NCBI GenBank assembly: GCA_002297645.1
Contig: DBMH01000016.1
Location: forward strand, 1-6,178
From: Rhodanobacteraceae bacterium UBA703
GTDB lineage: Bacteria > Pseudomonadota > Gammaproteobacteria > Xanthomonadales > Rhodanobacteraceae
Direction of reading: 5' to 3'
DNA length: 6,178 nt
Shown: piece by piece, positions 1 through 4,779 of the stretch
Layout of the letters: each line of letters begins with the position of its first letter
Position numbering within the stretch: position 1 is the stretch's first letter
The notes under the pieces: model-generated
The model's database searches: none
What the model saw: only the letters and a program-made list of their open reading frames with translations
What the model was told of the DNA's origin: nothing
Position numbers and translations under genes: made by a program

Positions 1-1370
1 CGCTCGAAGGGCGCGCGTTCCGGCCGCGACGGCGGTTCCAGCAGCAGCGGCCGGTCGCCCTGCGCGAGCCGGGCCAGCGCGGCGGCGATCTCGATCGCCG
101 GCACGTTGCGTTCCTGTTCGAACTGCTCGATCAACTGGCGGAACAGGCCGAGGTCGTCGGAGGCCAGCGCGTCGGCGATGCGCTGCTTGAACTTCGTGAT
201 GCGCTGGTCGTTGACCGCCTCGACGCTGGGCAGCTGCATCTCGGCGATCGGCTGGCGCGTGGCGCGCTCGATCGCCATCAGCAGGCGCTTCTCGCGCGGC
301 GCGACGAACAGGATCGCCTCGCCGCTGCGGCCGGCGCGACCGGTGCGGCCGATGCGGTGCACGTAGGCCTCGGTGTCGGTCGGGATGTCGTAGTTCAGCA
401 CGTGGCTGATGCGCTCGACGTCGAGGCCGCGAGCAGCGACGTCGGTGGCGACCAGGATGTCGAGCTTGCCGTCCTTGAGCTGCCCGATCGTGCGCTCGCG
501 CTGCGCCTGCGCGAGGTCGCCGTTGATCGCGGCGGCGGCGAAGCCGCGCGCCTGCAGCTTTTCGGCGAGTTCCTCGGTGGCCTGCTTGGTACGCGCGAAC
601 ACGATCATCGCGTCGAACGGTTCGGCCTCGAGGATGCGCGTCAGCGCATCGAGCTTCTGCACGCCGCTCACCCACCAGTAGCGCTGGCGGATGTTCGCCG
701 CGGTGGTCGTCTTCGCCTTGATCGTGATCTCGGCCGGCTCGCGCAGGTAGGTCTGCGCGATGCGCCGGATCGGCGCGGGCATGGTCGCGGAGAACAGCGC
801 GACCTGGCGCGTCTCCGGGGTTTTCTTCAATACCGTCTCGACGTCTTCGATGAAGCCCATGCGCAGCATCTCGTCGGCTTCGTCGAGCACCAGCGTGGTC
901 AGCTCGGACAGGTCGAGCGAGCCGCGCTCGAGGTGGTCGATGACGCGTCCCGGCGTGCCGACGACGACGTGCGTGCCGCGCTTGAGTCCCCCGAGCTGGG
1001 GTATGTAGCTCTGGCCGCCGTAAATCGGCAGCACGCGGAAGCCCGGCAGGTGCGTGGCGTAGCGCTGGAACGCCTCGGCGACCTGGATCGCGAGTTCGCG
1101 CGTCGGGGCCAGCACCAGCGCCTGCGGCTTGGTCCTGGAGAGATCCAGGCGCGACAGGACCGGCAGCGCGAACGCGGCGGTCTTTCCGGTTCCGGTCTGG
1201 GCCTGCCCGAGCACGTCGCGGCCTTCCAGCAGCGGCGGGATCGTGGCGGCCTGGATCGGCGAGGGAGTCTCGTAGCCGACCGCGGACAGCGCCTGCAGCA
1301 GCGTGTCGGCGAGGCCGAGATCGGAAAAGGAGACAGTTTCGGGAGCGACTTCGCGGTCCGCGTTCGACAT
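1..1370 (-). CDS. deaD: DEAD-box ATP-dependent RNA helicase, DeaD/CsdA type (C-terminal end cut off by window edge)
   Basis: ATP-dependent RNA helicase of the DeaD/CsdA group, which helps 50S subunit assembly and remodels structured RNA, especially in the cold. The reading frame is open from ATG at 1370 to the left edge, giving 456 residues. All helicase motifs are intact: Q motif about 15-40 (ending TPSPIQ), motif I AQTGTGKT 57-64, Ia PTRELA 89-94, GG 118-119, Ib TPGR 139-142, II DEAD 163-166, III SAT 194-196, IV around 256-260, V DVAARGLD 310-317, VI HRIGRTGR 338-345. The blocks DEADEMLRMGFIEDVET and DVAARGLDVERIS match E. coli CsdA as I remember it, which separates it from RhlB, RhlE, SrmB and DbpA. 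Residues 375-440 resemble the DeaD dimerisation region. The basic tail and DbpA-like RNA-binding domain expected in a protein of about 600 residues would lie outside the window. No clear Shine-Dalgarno sequence precedes the ATG. It is divergent from rsfS. Confidence 0.96.
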   Translation of the reverse strand, partial: MSNADREVAPETVSFSDLGLADTLLQALSAVGYETPSPIQAATIPPLLEGRDVLGQAQTGTGKTAAFALPVLSRLDLSRTKPQALVLAPTRELAIQVAEAFQRYATHLPGFRVLPIYGGQSYIPQLGGLKRGTHVVVGTPGRVIDHLERGSLDLSELTTLVLDEADEMLRMGFIEDVETVLKKTPETRQVALFSATMPAPIRRIAQTYLREPAEITIKAKTTTAANIRQRYWWVSGVQKLDALTRILEAEPFDAMIVFARTKQATEELAEKLQARGFAAAAINGDLAQAQRERTIGQLKDGKLDILVATDVAARGLDVERISHVLNYDIPTDTEAYVHRIGRTGRAGRSGEAILFVAPREKRLLMAIERATRQPIAEMQLPSVEAVNDQRITKFKQRIADALASDDLGLFRQLIEQFEQERNVPAIEIAAALARLAQGDRPLLLEPPSRPERAPFE

Positions 1371-1426
1371 GGGATGGAGCGGCGGTGCCGCGGCAGGAGG
1401 GCGGCCCAGTTTACCGCGCGCGCGGC

Positions 1427-1451
1427 TTGCGCGCCGAATTGCGCATATACT
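1427..1451 (+). promoter_or_regulatory. Candidate promoter for rsfS (good -10 box, poor -35)
   Basis: TATACT at 1446-1451 is one base from the sigma-70 -10 consensus and sits in one of the few AT-containing patches of the divergent deaD/rsfS region. The nearest TTG-type -35 candidate, TTGCGC at 1427-1432, is only 13 bases upstream, so the -35 assignment is doubtful. A start of transcription near 1458 would leave a leader of about 40 bases before the TTG start at 1499. It would also exclude the upstream in-frame GTG at 1385 as the start codon. Confidence 0.4.
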
Positions 1452-1484
1452 CGGTGCGCGCCGATCCCGGCGCCTGGAACCATC

Positions 1485-1489
1485 GAGGT
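1485..1489 (+). promoter_or_regulatory. Ribosome-binding site that decides the rsfS TTG start
   Basis: GAGGT at 1485-1489 lies nine bases before TTG at 1499. The in-frame GTG at 1385 is upstream of the probable -10 box. The internal GTG at 1865, which would give a standard-length RsfS, is preceded only by a weak AAGCCGAAG stretch. TTG 1499 is therefore the best supported start. Confidence 0.55.
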
Positions 1490-1498
1490 CGCCTCCGC

Positions 1499-2215
1499 TT
1501 GGCTACGTCGGAACAACGCGCCCGGCCGCGCAAGGCCGCTACCCCCGCGGCCGCCAAGGCCGCCCCGGTCAAGAAGACCGCCGCATCCGCGAAATCCGCA
1601 ACGGCGAAATCCGCCGCCACGAAGAAGACCGTCGCCGCGAAGAAGGTCGTCGCAGCGAAGAAGGTCGTCGCAGCGAAGAAAGTCGTCACCGCCGGAAAGG
1701 CGGTCCCGGCCAAGAAGGCGACGGTGACGAAGAAGACCGCCGTCGCCGGGAAGGTCGCTGCGACGAAGAAGGCAGCGCCGGCGAAGAAAGCCGCCGCCCC
1801 GCGCAGCGCGAAAAAAACGACGGCCAAGCCGGCCGCCGCGCCGCGCGCCCGCACCAAGCCGAAGGTGCTGGATCCGTTCGAACGCCTGCGCGCGCTCGTG
1901 CGCGAGGCGCTGGACAACCTCAAGGCCAACGACGTGGCGGAGATCGACGTGCGCGGCAAGAGCTCGGTCGCGGACCTGCTCGTCGTCGCCAGCGGAACCT
2001 CGACGCGTCACGTGAAATCCCTCGCCGAAGAGGTGGTCCGCAAGGCAAAGCAGGCCGGACAGCCGCCGATCGGCGTCGAAGGCGAGCGCGAGGCCGAATG
2101 GGTGCTGGTCGACCTCGGCGACGTGATCGTGCACGTGATGCTGCCGCGGACGCGCGAGTTCTACGGTCTCGAACGACTGTGGAGCGTCGGCCACGGCAAC
2201 GAAGTCGCGGCGTGA
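1499..2215 (+). CDS. rsfS: Ribosomal silencing factor RsfS with a long Lys/Ala-rich N-terminal tail
   Basis: RsfS binds ribosomal protein uL14 on the 50S subunit and blocks joining of the 30S, lowering translation in starvation or stationary phase. The predicted protein has 238 residues. The RsfS domain fills about 124-232, with family hallmarks ASGTSTRHV 164-172, GVEGE 192-196, W201, the VDLGDVIVHVM strand 204-214 and FYGLERLW 221-228. Typical RsfS proteins are about 105-140 residues. Here residues 1-122 are an added low-complexity tail with 29 Lys, 6 Arg, 42 Ala and a single acidic residue (Glu5), built of AAKK/PAKKA-like units. It resembles histone H1 C-terminal tails and bacterial AlgP or Hc1-type basic tails, probably by convergence, and suggests RNA, DNA or rRNA contact (inference). 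rlmH follows 75 bp downstream, so the two are probably co-transcribed. In related genomes nadD usually precedes rsfS; here the upstream neighbour is divergent deaD. The family call is very sure; the start codon is less sure. Confidence 0.93.
   Translation: MATSEQRARPRKAATPAAAKAAPVKKTAASAKSATAKSAATKKTVAAKKVVAAKKVVAAKKVVTAGKAVPAKKATVTKKTAVAGKVAATKKAAPAKKAAAPRSAKKTTAKPAAAPRARTKPKVLDPFERLRALVREALDNLKANDVAEIDVRGKSSVADLLVVASGTSTRHVKSLAEEVVRKAKQAGQPPIGVEGEREAEWVLVDLGDVIVHVMLPRTREFYGLERLWSVGHGNEVAA
1631..1684 (+). repeat. Three tandem 18-bp units inside the rsfS tail
   Basis: Units at 1631-1648, 1649-1666 and 1667-1684 read GTCGCMGCGAAGAARGTC. Unit 1 differs from unit 2 by one base (GCC versus GCA), and unit 3 differs from unit 2 by one base (AAG versus AAA). 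They are in frame and encode VAAKKV three times at residues 45-62. The flanking AAKK-like segments look like older, decayed copies. Near-identity at the DNA level suggests recent slippage or unequal-crossover expansion, so copy number may vary between strains. Confidence 0.9.
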
Positions 2216-2220
2216 CGTGA

Positions 2221-2285
2221 GCCTCCCGGCGAGCAGCGCGGCCACTTTGCGTGGCCGCCTCTCGGTACGGGCCGCCACGGGAGGC
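2221..2285 (+). promoter_or_regulatory. Inverted repeats in the rsfS-rlmH gap that could mask the rlmH ribosome-binding site
   Basis: GCCTCCCG at 2221-2228 is exactly complementary to CGGGAGGC at 2278-2285, which contains the rlmH Shine-Dalgarno sequence (GGGAGG, six bases before the GTG at 2291). Nested between them is a perfect 8-bp hairpin: GCGGCCAC 2238-2245, loop TTTGC, GTGGCCGC 2251-2258. If folded, the mRNA would hide the rlmH start signal. The outer arm lies 5 bases after the rsfS stop codon, so ribosomes finishing rsfS could open the structure. There is no T-run, so a terminator is unlikely. The complementarity is seen; the regulatory role is inference, and chance pairing is easy in DNA this GC-rich. 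Confidence 0.4.
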
Positions 2286-2290
2286 CGCTG

Positions 2291-2764
2291 GTGAAGGTGC
2301 GCCTGATCTCGGTCGGCGAACGCATGCCGGCCTGGGTCGCGGACGGCTTCGCCGAATACCGCAAGCGCCTTTCGCGGGAGCTGCCGCTCGACCTGCTGGA
2401 GATTCCGCTGGGCGCGCGCGGCAAGGGGCGCGATCCCGCCCGTGCGATCGCCGACGAGGGCGCCGCGGTCCTCGCGGCGCTGCCGAAGAACGCCCATGTC
2501 GTCGCGCTCGACGGTCGGGGCAAGCCGTGGTCGAGCGAGCAGCTCGCCGACGAACTGGCGCGCTGGCGCATGTCCGGACGCGACCTCGCGATCCTCGTCG
2601 GCGGTCCCGACGGCCACGCCGCCGAGGTGCTGGCACGCGCCGACCAGCGCTGGTCCCTGGGGCCGCTGACCCTGCCGCACATGCTGGTGCGGCTCATCCT
2701 GGTCGAGCAGATCTACCGCGCGATGTCGATCAACGCCGGGCATCCGTACCATCGCGCCGGCTGA
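2291..2764 (+). CDS. rlmH: 23S rRNA (pseudouridine-1915-N3)-methyltransferase RlmH
   Basis: RlmH is a SPOUT-class methyltransferase that acts on the assembled 70S ribosome. It uses S-adenosylmethionine to methylate N3 of pseudouridine 1915 in helix 69 of 23S rRNA. The product has 157 residues, against 155 in E. coli. Visible family features are the start MKVRLISVGERMPAWV, IPLGARGKG about 38-46, the cofactor-binding knot loop LVGGPDG 102-108, LTLPHMLVRLILVEQIYRA 126-144, and the C-terminal HPYH 151-154. The GTG start is supported by ACGGGAGG at 2277-2284, six bases upstream. It follows rsfS on the same strand, the usual order in many bacteria, and both proteins act on the large subunit. The gene is complete and nothing is missing from the active site that I can see. 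Confidence 0.97.
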   Translation: MKVRLISVGERMPAWVADGFAEYRKRLSRELPLDLLEIPLGARGKGRDPARAIADEGAAVLAALPKNAHVVALDGRGKPWSSEQLADELARWRMSGRDLAILVGGPDGHAAEVLARADQRWSLGPLTLPHMLVRLILVEQIYRAMSINAGHPYHRAG

Positions 2765-2766
2765 CG

Positions 2767-2788
2767 CCGGCGGCGCCCGCGCCGCCGG
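2767..2788. terminator. GC-rich hairpin between convergent rlmH and the small minus-strand gene
   Basis: CCGGCGGCG (2767-2775), loop CCCG, CGCCGCCGG (2780-2788) forms a perfect 9-bp stem. It starts three bases after the rlmH stop and ends 12 bases before the convergent gene's stop at 2801. It is placed to serve both strands. It lacks a T-run on either side, so it is a pause or 3'-end-protecting hairpin at least, and only possibly an intrinsic terminator. Confidence 0.5.
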
Positions 2789-2800
2789 GCTGGAGCGGGG

Positions 2801-3163
2801 TCAGATCGGAGTGCGCAGCGCGTCGAGGGCGCGTTCCAGGCCACTGTCGTCGACGACGAACTCGACGACATTCGCCTTCAGGGTGTCGCTGAAGCGGAAC
2901 TCGTAGCCGCCGGTGGCGAGCGGACGGAAATCCAGCGAGCCGCTGTGCGGGAAGGCGCACTCGACGGTGCCGCCCCTGCCGACGAGGGCGGCGCAATCGG
3001 CGAGCTGGGCCCTGGACACGTGCAGCCGGACCACGTGGGCGTCCCCGTAGGCGGAGATCGTGGGCTGGTCGCCGATGCGCTCGACGACGACGTTCTGGTA
3101 CGGGCCGAAGCGCACGGCTTCGAGCGACGTGGCCGCGAGCAGGCCGAATACGACGGCGATCAT
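2801..3163 (-). CDS. Small protein of unknown function, possibly exported, 120 residues
   Basis: I do not recognise this family. The start ATG at 3163 is chosen because AAGGAGAG lies just upstream (3168-3175 on the plus strand) with six bases between GGAG and the ATG. An in-frame start at 3247 would add 28 residues with no such signal. Residues 1-13 are hydrophobic (MIAVVFGLLAATS) and a signal-peptidase site could follow LEA at 14-16, but there is no basic residue at the N-terminus, so export is uncertain. The rest is a mixed, probably beta-rich domain with two cysteines, Cys57 and Cys69, that could form a disulfide if the protein is periplasmic. The C-terminus (DDSGLERALDALRTPI) is predicted helical. 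It is convergent to rlmH and divergent from maf, splitting a gene pair that is usually adjacent. Codon use looks like its neighbours, so there is no sign of recent transfer. Real gene: likely. Function: unknown. Confidence 0.75.
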   Translation of the reverse strand: MIAVVFGLLAATSLEAVRFGPYQNVVVERIGDQPTISAYGDAHVVRLHVSRAQLADCAALVGRGGTVECAFPHSGSLDFRPLATGGYEFRFSDTLKANVVEFVVDDSGLERALDALRTPI

Positions 3164-3167
3164 GGTT

Positions 3168-3175
3168 CTCTCCTT
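3168..3175 (-). promoter_or_regulatory. Strong ribosome-binding site of the 120-residue protein gene
   Basis: On the minus strand this reads AAGGAGAG, close to the full anti-16S complement, with GGAG six bases before ATG 3163. It is the best Shine-Dalgarno sequence in the window and fixes the start. Confidence 0.8.
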
Positions 3176-3224
3176 GGGATCGGCCAGCGAGGGAAGGCCT
3201 TGGTTTCCGCGTGAATTCTGTGTG

Positions 3225-3398
3225 AAAACGACTCGGTCCCGTGTCACCGGATTTCAATTCGTTTCATTTCGGCGCGCCTTTTTCACAGAGTTCCCGGCGT
3301 GGATGCGGGTAGCCGGTCGATCGAGGACGCCGCCGCGTCGCGCGGTGCCCGATCAGTATGCGGGCGGCCGATGCGAAAACGATGACGCGAGTCGTTTT
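3225..3398. repeat. Inverted repeat set built on AAAACGA in the maf upstream region
   Basis: AAAACGACTCG at 3225-3235 recurs as its exact reverse complement CGAGTCGTTTT at 3388-3398. A third partial copy, AAAACGA at 3376-3382, faces the last arm and makes a 7-bp stem with a 9-base loop (3383-3391). The sites flank the middle of the gap upstream of maf. They could be operator half-sites for one regulator or an RNA hairpin in the maf leader; neither is shown. The match itself is directly visible. Confidence 0.45.
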
Positions 3399-3502
3399 GC
3401 CGCGGAGCGGGAACGGCGCCGCTTCGCGAGCCGGCGCCGCGTTGCATCCGCTGGCGCATCGCGGCAGGCTGCCCGGCCCACGACGCTTCCGGATGCCCGA
3501 CC

Positions 3503-4090
3503 ATGACGACCCGGCTCTTCCTCGCCTCGCAATCGCCGCGCCGCCGCGAACTGCTGCGGCAGATCGGCGTCGACTACGAGGTCGTCGACGTCGACGTGCC
3601 GGAACGTCGCGAGCCGGGCGAGCCGCCCGAGGACTACGTCAGCCGTGTCGCGCGCGAGAAGGCCGGTGCCGGCCTGTTGCAGCTCGCCGCCGTACCCGGT
3701 GCAGTCGTGATGGGGGCCGACACGGAGGTCGTGCTGGACGACGAGGTCTTCGGCAAGCCCGCGGATGCGGCGGACGCGGCGGCGATGCTGCGACGGCTTT
3801 CCGGGCGCCGGCATCGCGTGGTGTCGACCGTCTGGCTGGTCGGCGCCGGCCGGGAGGAACACGCCACGAGCCTCTCCACGGTCGAGTTCATGGTGCTCGA
3901 CGACGCGGCGATCGCCGCCTACGTGGCCAGCGGCGAGCCGTTCGGTCGCGCCGGCGCCTATGCCATCCAGGGGCGTGCCGGCGCCTTCGTCCGTCACCTG
4001 GAGGGCAGCTACAGCGGCGTCATGGGGCTGCCGCTGTACGAGACCGGCGAATTGCTGCGGCGCTTCGGTCGCGAGCGAGGCGCATCGTGA
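3503..4090 (+). CDS. maf: Maf-family nucleotide pyrophosphatase, YhdE type (dTTP/UTP)
   Basis: Maf proteins hydrolyse non-canonical and certain canonical nucleoside triphosphates to the monophosphate and pyrophosphate. The YhdE group prefers dTTP, UTP and their modified forms, and has been linked to control of septum formation. The product is 195 residues, the usual length. Family signatures seen: LASQSPRRRELL 7-18 (phosphate-binding N-terminus), AREKA 50-54, GADTEV 71-76 with the likely catalytic Asp73, GKP 84-86, LSGRRH 99-104, and RAGAYAIQG 149-157. The AYxIQG form with Gln156 points to the YhdE rather than the YceF (7-methyl-GTP) branch. The start follows the family N-terminus (M-T-T-R-L-F-L-A-S), although the ribosome-binding site is weak. 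In Lysobacterales maf normally follows rlmH directly and is followed by rng; here a minus-strand gene is interposed, and no rng is seen downstream within the window. Confidence 0.95.
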   Translation: MTTRLFLASQSPRRRELLRQIGVDYEVVDVDVPERREPGEPPEDYVSRVAREKAGAGLLQLAAVPGAVVMGADTEVVLDDEVFGKPADAADAAAMLRRLSGRRHRVVSTVWLVGAGREEHATSLSTVEFMVLDDAAIAAYVASGEPFGRAGAYAIQGRAGAFVRHLEGSYSGVMGLPLYETGELLRRFGRERGAS

Positions 4091-4143
4091 TCGCGATGGA
4101 AGGCATGGCGTCGCCGTCGATGCTTCGCATTCGTTCCGCGTCC

Positions 4144-4164
4144 CCGGCGCGCGCCCGCGGCCGG
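4144..4164. terminator. Weak GC hairpin between convergent maf and the secreted-protein gene
   Basis: CCGGCGCG (4144-4151), loop CGCC, then CGCG (4156-4159), a bulged G, and CCGG (4161-4164) can form an 8-bp stem. It lies in the 90-bp gap between the maf stop and the stop of the minus-strand gene. There is no T-run, so this is a low-confidence terminator candidate. Confidence 0.25.
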
Positions 4165-4180
4165 AGACGCGTCGATACGG

Positions 4181-4660
4181 CTACTCGTCCGATTCGAAGC
4201 CGTCGTCGAAGATCGGATCGCGCGGATCGGCGTCGACGGTGAATTCGATGTAGGAGTCGGTGAAGGCGCCGCCGCCGGCCATCTCCGTCGCGAAGCGTCC
4301 CGGGCGGATCGTGCCGTTGTAGAGGTCCGAATTCTCGATCACGTAGTGGAACGTCCCCTGGCCGGACCAGCCGAGGTCGGCTCCGGACAGGCCGATGTGC
4401 GATTCCGCGGCGTCGAGCACCGGCACGTCGAACGTGTAGTGGAAGTCGGCCGCGTCCTGCGTGCCGCTCGTCGTGTAGTGGATGACCAGGGTCGTGCCGA
4501 TGATGCGGCCGGTGATCGGGCCGTTCTCGTCGCCGAAGTAGCCGAACATGAATTCGTAGCTGGCCGTGTCCGGGAAATCGGTCCGGCGGACCAGGATCTC
4601 GGCGTTGGCCGGGGCGGCGAGCGCCAGGGCGAGGGCGATGGCGAGCGAGGTGCGGAACAT
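4181..4660 (-). CDS. Small secreted protein of unknown function with a C-terminal 'IFDDGFES' tail
   Basis: The product has 159 residues and no family I can name. ATG at 4660 is supported by GGAG nine bases upstream (4670-4673). Residues 1-20 are a textbook Sec signal peptide: Arg3, a hydrophobic core SLAIALALALAA, and cleavage expected after Ala20 (ANA then Glu21). The mature part is acidic, rich in Gly, Thr, Tyr and Phe, with alternating strands (for example ITGRIIGTTLVIHYTT 49-64 and GTFHYVIEN 102-110), and has no cysteine, so it is probably a beta-sandwich-like soluble or surface protein. It ends DPIFDDGFESDE (148-159). I recall similar 'xxIFxDGFE' endings on many secreted proteins of Lysobacterales such as Dokdonella and Tahibacter, which hints at a lineage-specific C-terminal signal; that is memory, not a search. 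It lies downstream of the TPR gene on the same strand, 119 bp apart, and may have its own promoter. Confidence 0.85.
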   Translation of the reverse strand: MFRTSLAIALALALAAPANAEILVRRTDFPDTASYEFMFGYFGDENGPITGRIIGTTLVIHYTTSGTQDAADFHYTFDVPVLDAAESHIGLSGADLGWSGQGTFHYVIENSDLYNGTIRPGRFATEMAGGGAFTDSYIEFTVDADPRDPIFDDGFESDE

Positions 4661-4729
4661 GCGGGAAATCTCCGTGTGAGGCGTCCCCGATTGCAGCCCG
4701 GAACGGCCGCGGGAGTCATGACGGATTCC

Positions 4730-4759
4730 TGACGTCGGCCGGACCAATCGTGACGTCGG
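4730..4759. repeat. Direct repeat TGACGTCGG, two copies 21 bp apart, upstream of the secreted-protein gene
   Basis: TGACGTCGG occurs at 4730-4738 and 4751-4759. Each copy contains the palindrome GACGTC. The 21-bp spacing is two turns of the helix, so both sites face the same side of the DNA. They sit 70-99 bp upstream of the minus-strand start at 4660, between it and the TPR gene, where a promoter could be. Operator function is inference; GACGTC is common in GC-rich DNA. Confidence 0.4.
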
Positions 4760-4779
4760 GCGGATCGACGGCCGGGCGC

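Larger units (their letters stand above)
3164..3502. other. Gene-free divergent region between the small minus-strand gene and maf
   Basis: These 339 bases hold no convincing gene: open frames crossing them have no family resemblance and end in overlap with maf. The stretch about 3195-3290 is clearly richer in A and T than the rest of the window, as expected for promoters of the two divergent genes. I cannot assign a good -35/-10 pair on either strand. An 8-bp inverted pair TGTGAAAA (3221-3228) and TTTTCACA (3280-3287), and an 11-bp inverted pair (3225-3235 with 3388-3398), lie here. The right part, about 3290-3502, is GC-rich and otherwise featureless. maf has only a weak ribosome-binding site (GGA at 3491-3493, nine bases before its ATG). 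Confidence 0.6.

Noticed and set aside
357..1727. A 456-residue open frame on the plus strand opposite deaD
   Set aside because: It is antisense to a helicase with every motif intact. Its composition is Arg/Gly-rich, as expected of a shadow frame in GC-rich DNA, and it runs into the rsfS tail out of frame.
1411..1959. A 182-residue minus-strand frame rich in Phe and Ala that looks like membrane helices
   Set aside because: It is the mirror of the Lys/Ala tail of rsfS: AAG and GCC codons read in reverse give Phe/Leu and Ala/Gly. The FFAA pattern is an artefact of that, not a membrane protein.
1303..2220. A 305-residue Arg/Gly-rich plus-strand frame overlapping rsfS
   Set aside because: It is out of frame with the clear RsfS domain and has low-complexity Arg-rich composition.
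899..2752. A 617-residue open frame on the minus strand covering rlmH, rsfS and part of deaD
   Set aside because: It is antisense to rlmH and rsfS and in the wrong frame for deaD. It has no recognisable domain, and stop codons are simply rare at this GC content.
3376..3398. The AAAACGA hairpin as an intrinsic terminator
   Set aside because: The 7-bp stem has only three G-C pairs and the T-run is part of the stem, so it is too weak to call a terminator. It is kept only as part of the repeat set.
3353..3997. Open frames over the maf upstream gap and maf itself (minus strand, and plus 3358-4242)
   Set aside because: They overlap maf in other frames, have shadow-type composition and lack a ribosome-binding site.
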